From Smithella sp. (GTDB lineage: Bacteria; Desulfobacterota; Syntrophia; Syntrophales; Smithellaceae): a stretch of 7,572 nucleotides of DNA. Where the stretch lies: the NCBI GenBank assembly GCA_012797505.1, contig JAAZOZ010000119.1, positions 1 to 7,572 on the forward strand. Direction: 5' to 3'. Made by a program: the position numbers and the translations under genes. The notes below the pieces were generated by a model. It searched no databases, was not told the DNA's origin, and saw nothing but the letters and a program-made list of their open reading frames with translations. How positions within the stretch are numbered: position 1 is the stretch's first letter; the number at the start of each line of letters is the position of its first letter. Shown here piece by piece: positions 5,305-7,572 of the stretch.

Positions 5305-6543
5305 TCATTCCCCCGGGGCGCATTGCAATCGCCCGATTTCTTTTTGTTTCGATCTCGCCTGCTCAAGCAGGGCGTCGATATCGGCCCTGGATTGGCCTTC
5401 GGCCGCGCCGGCCAGGATCGTCAGCTCCACGTCGCCCCCCAGCGCAAATTTGCAGGCCCCCTCTTCCAGGGAGGGAACGGCCTGTCGGTTAAAATCCGCG
5501 ATGAAATCTTCCATGATTCTTTCCGTTTCCGCAAGGTTGGAATAGGGAAGCACGGTGAGAATCTCGTTGGTGGCGCGCCTTGTGGAAATCCCTCCGATGG
5601 CGCCGAAATGCTTGTCGATAAACAACCCCATATTCCGCAGAATCTCCTGCGCCGCGTCATGGCCGATTTGTGAGACGATCGCGTCGAGCTCCCGGAGGCT
5701 GAAAATCACCAGGCAGAAGGTTTCTCCGCCCTTTCTTCTGAGCTGCAGATGGTTCAGCAGTTCAAACTGCCGCTTGGAGTAAAGGCCGGTCAATTCCTTC
5801 TGCAGCCCTTCCAGCGAGTTGATGACTTCGTCCATGAACGGGTGGTTGAAATTTTCCAGTTCCTCCGGCGTGCCCTGAAAAACAATCCGATGATCATACA
5901 GGGCCAGAATGCGGTTGGAAATAAAGTACACGTCCGGAATTTCATGGCTGACCAGAACCGCGGTGAAATTCAGCTTTCTCTGATTCTGGGCGATCATGCT
6001 CAAAATGGCGTTTTTCCGAACGGGATCCTGCCCGGTGGTCGGCTCGTCGAACAAAACGATCCTCGGATCCGTGATCAGGGCGCGCGCCAGCGCCGCCCTT
6101 TTCTGCATGCCCCCGGAAAGTTCCGACGGATATTTATAAGCCGCTTCCGTCAGCTCCGTCTGCTTCATACGGACCAGAACCTTGCGATGGATCTCCGTCT
6201 TTTTCAGGCGCGTCGTCTCGATGAGCGGCAGCGCGATATTGTCGTAAACCGTCATCGAATCGAACAGGGCGTTGCCCTGAAACATATAACTGATCTGACC
6301 GAAAGACCCTGCAAGATCCGACCGGCTCATTTCGGACACCGGCTTGCCCCGAAACAGGATCACGCCTTCATCCGGCTGCAGAAGTCCGATGATGTGTTTG
6401 AGCAGCACGCTTTTGCCGGAACCGGAAAGACCGATAATCGTCGTGACCTCCCCTTCGTAGATCTGGAGATTGACGCGGTCCAGGACGATTTTATCGCCGA
6501 AACATTTGGTCACGTCTTTAAATTCAATCAGAGGCGTCTTCAT
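5305..6543 (-). CDS. mlaF: MlaF ATPase with C-terminal degenerate GGDEF-like domain
   Basis: The first ~245 residues are a complete ABC ATPase of the MlaF type that powers phospholipid transport with MlaE. They carry Walker A GLSGSGKS (38-45), the Q-loop in YMFQGNALFDSMTVYDN (86-102), signature LSGGMQKR (142-149), Walker B IVLFDEP (162-168, catalytic Glu167), D-loop TGQDP (170-174) and switch His200. The MlaF family is normally about 270 residues; this one is 412. Residues 247-404 resemble a GGDEF domain: LTGLYSKRQF (251-260, cf. LTGLxNRRxF), QIGHDAAQEILRNM (292-305, cf. FGHxxGDxVLR) and a C-terminal ALLEQARSKQKEIG (391-404, cf. LLxxADxALYxAKxxG). The catalytic signature is lost: ATNEI (324-328) replaces GGDEF, and Ser282 stands at the expected metal-binding Asp, so enzymatic c-di-GMP synthesis is unlikely. 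The ATG lies 10 bases after the mlaE stop. ABC assignment is secure; the GGDEF relation is by eye but has several anchor points. Confidence 0.93.
   Translation of the reverse strand: MKTPLIEFKDVTKCFGDKIVLDRVNLQIYEGEVTTIIGLSGSGKSVLLKHIIGLLQPDEGVILFRGKPVSEMSRSDLAGSFGQISYMFQGNALFDSMTVYDNIALPLIETTRLKKTEIHRKVLVRMKQTELTEAAYKYPSELSGGMQKRAALARALITDPRIVLFDEPTTGQDPVRKNAILSMIAQNQRKLNFTAVLVSHEIPDVYFISNRILALYDHRIVFQGTPEELENFNHPFMDEVINSLEGLQKELTGLYSKRQFELLNHLQLRRKGGETFCLVIFSLRELDAIVSQIGHDAAQEILRNMGLFIDKHFGAIGGISTRRATNEILTVLPYSNLAETERIMEDFIADFNRQAVPSLEEGACKFALGGDVELTILAGAAEGQSRADIDALLEQARSKQKEIGRLQCAPGE
5332..5805 (-). other. Degenerate GGDEF-like domain region of mlaF
   Basis: This segment encodes MlaF residues 247-404. 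Hand comparison with diguanylate cyclases as I remember them (such as PleD) aligns the opening LTGL motif, the GHD helix, the signature position and the closing helix in the correct order and at roughly normal spacing for a domain of about 160 residues. The signature hairpin (5560-5574) reads ATNEI, keeping only the fourth-position Glu. No RxxD inhibitory site is visible ahead of it. Either nucleotide sensing or a purely structural or dimerisation role would fit. Confidence 0.65.
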
Positions 6544-6553
6544 CTTTATCTCT

Positions 6554-7402
6554 TCAAATCAGCAGGGACGTTACGACGTAATCCGAAATCAAAATCAGGA
6601 CACAGGAAGTCACCACCGCCGATGTGGTGGCCAGCCCCACCGCCTGGGCGCCGTGGCTGTCCCGGCGCATGTGCGCGAAATACCCCTGATAGCAGCAAAC
6701 CGTCGCGACAATCACTGCAAACACGATCGACTTGACAAAGCCGTTGGTGACGTCTTCCAGAACCACGTACGCCTTCGTGCTGTGCCAGTAAACACCCGAA
6801 TTCAGCCCCAAAAGGAGCACCGCGGAAATATAGCCTCCCAGAATGCCGATCAGATCGAATACCGCCGTGAGCAGCGGAAAGCTGATGATGGAGGCGGAAA
6901 TCCTGGGACTGACGATGTACCGCATCGGGTTGATCCGCATGGTCTGCAGAGCGTCAATCTGCTCGCTGATGCGCTCTATGCCGATCTCGGCGGCAATGGC
7001 TGAACCGGCTCGCGCCGTGATCATGATGGCGGTCAGCACCGGACCGAGCTCCATAATCAGCGAAAGAGCCACCAGGGAGCCAACCGCCCCCTGCGCGCCG
7101 AATTTCGACAGGGCGTGGTAGGCCTGAAGCCCGAGCACCATCCCGGTAAACAGGCTGACCAGCATGATGATCGTGATGGATCTGGCCCCGATATAATAAA
7201 TCTGCCGGACCGTCTTTGCAAACTGCTTCCTCCGAAAAACATGCTGCAGCGCCATCCCGAGAAAAATGGCCGCCGCTCCAAGATGATCCACCCAGTCCAG
7301 AACAGTTCTTCCGATAAAAGCAAAAGGACGAAGCGCGGCCATGCCCCAGACGGCCTTTTCGTCGTTTTCATTTTTATTCCGGCAATTTCCGGTTTGCGCC
7401 AT
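6554..7402 (-). CDS. mlaE: MlaE permease of the phospholipid ABC transporter
   Basis: MlaE is the inner-membrane permease of the MlaFEDB-type transporter and forms the lipid pocket below the MlaD ring. The 282-residue product shows an N-terminal interfacial helix (about 38-53) and roughly five membrane helices (about 74-97, 107-127, 169-202, 224-244, 259-280). Hallmark segments are ELGPVLTAIMITARAGSAIAAEIG (split as ELGPVLTA at 118-125 and ARAGSAIAAEIG at 130-141), EQIDALQTMRINPMRY (147-162) and SPRISAS (165-171). The ATG at 7402 is chosen because AGGGA stands about 10 bases ahead. The frame continues open to 7516, but that stretch is derived from an inverted repeat and does not look like MlaE. 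An ATG at 7342 is a second possible start, which would give the more usual length of about 260. It is the first gene of the run in this window. No convincing promoter is visible before it, so transcription may begin beyond the right edge. Confidence 0.94.
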   Translation of the reverse strand: MAQTGNCRNKNENDEKAVWGMAALRPFAFIGRTVLDWVDHLGAAAIFLGMALQHVFRRKQFAKTVRQIYYIGARSITIIMLVSLFTGMVLGLQAYHALSKFGAQGAVGSLVALSLIMELGPVLTAIMITARAGSAIAAEIGIERISEQIDALQTMRINPMRYIVSPRISASIISFPLLTAVFDLIGILGGYISAVLLLGLNSGVYWHSTKAYVVLEDVTNGFVKSIVFAVIVATVCCYQGYFAHMRRDSHGAQAVGLATTSAVVTSCVLILISDYVVTSLLI

Positions 7403-7450
7403 AGGTATGTTTCCCTGATAAAAATAGCCCTTTGAAGGCGGTTTGGGATG

Positions 7451-7569
7451 AGAGCTTTGAATAACGGCCATTTTTGTCATTTCGACCGAAGGGAGAAATC
7501 TTGAACAAACGGCCATCCTTAAGATTTCTCGTCGCTCACGCTCCTCGAAATGACATTTTTCAAAGCTCT
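7451..7569. repeat. Long imperfect inverted repeat upstream of mlaE
   Basis: Three matched segments form nested arms: AGAGCTTTGA (7451-7460) with TCAAAGCTCT (7560-7569); TGTCATTTCGA (7475-7485) with TCGAAATGACA (7545-7555); and GAGAAATCTT (7493-7502) with AAGATTTCTC (7521-7530). The intervening parts differ in length and sequence, and an 18-base centre (7503-7520) separates the arms. A 9-base direct repeat AACGGCCAT also occurs at 7463-7471 and 7508-7516. The layout fits a dispersed palindromic (REP- or MITE-like) element with no coding capacity. It lies in the leader of mlaE or at the boundary with a gene beyond the window. The region 7403-7572 contains no gene. Confidence 0.8.
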
Positions 7570-7572
7570 CGG

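Noticed and set aside
5301..5366. N-terminal extension of mlaD to an ATG at 5366
   Set aside because: It would overlap the mlaF 3' end with polar residues placed before the membrane anchor; MKKYKMETMVG at 5300 is the normal MlaD beginning.
5560..5574. Active diguanylate cyclase signature in MlaF
   Set aside because: The signature position reads ATNEI and the metal-binding Asp position is Ser, so the domain should not make c-di-GMP.
5749..6735. Long plus-strand open frame of 328 codons opposite mlaF
   Set aside because: It lies antisense to the intact ABC domain and carries no recognisable family features.
7403..7516. N-terminal extension of mlaE to an ATG at 7516
   Set aside because: The added 38 residues are translated from the inverted repeat, do not look like MlaE, and the ATG at 7402 has its own ribosome-binding site.

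Overview
All eight recognisable protein genes lie on the minus strand, packed almost end to end, and read like one long transcription unit entering at the right edge. In transcription order they are mlaE, mlaF, mlaD, mlaC, mlaA, an outer-membrane beta-barrel gene, ddl (D-Ala-D-Ala ligase) and a cation-diffusion-facilitator (CDF) homologue. The gaps are 10, 4, 0, 10, 23, 10 and 77 bases. The host is a Gram-negative (diderm) bacterium with an outer membrane and peptidoglycan. The moderately high GC content of the genes, the joined mlaEFDC-mlaA order and the protein flavour suggest a Desulfobacterota/Deltaproteobacteria-like organism (Syntrophales-type is a guess). No taxonomic marker gene is present, so this is inference.

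Right to left. Positions 7403-7572 hold no gene but contain a long imperfect inverted repeat (7451-7569), in or before the mlaE leader. Positions 4200-7402 encode the inner-membrane ABC machine (MlaE permease, MlaF ATPase, MlaD MCE-domain protein) and the periplasmic lipid carrier MlaC. Positions 3170-4189 encode MlaA, the outer-membrane component, with a tandem heptanucleotide array inside its reading frame. Positions 2364-3146 encode a small secreted beta-barrel protein that apparently starts at an ACG codon. Positions 1220-2353 encode Ddl, and 231-1142 a CDF-fold membrane protein that has lost nearly all canonical metal ligands. The left 230 bases are AT-rich and gene-free, with a possible terminator for the operon and a good sigma70-type promoter pointing left out of the window.

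The genes make a cell-envelope module. MlaA takes phospholipids from the outer membrane's outer leaflet, MlaC ferries them across the periplasm, and MlaEFD exchanges them with the inner membrane. Ddl makes the D-Ala-D-Ala dipeptide for peptidoglycan. The barrel protein may serve the outer-membrane end, perhaps as an MlaA partner.

The most unusual element is MlaF. Its ABC domain is followed by about 160 extra residues that look like a degenerate GGDEF (diguanylate-cyclase-fold) domain, while the STAS protein MlaB, the usual MlaF partner, is missing from the operon. Other points worth checking are the ACG start, the frame-breaking 7-base repeat in mlaA, and the metal-site-less CDF homologue. 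All family assignments come from motif recognition by eye; no database search was run.
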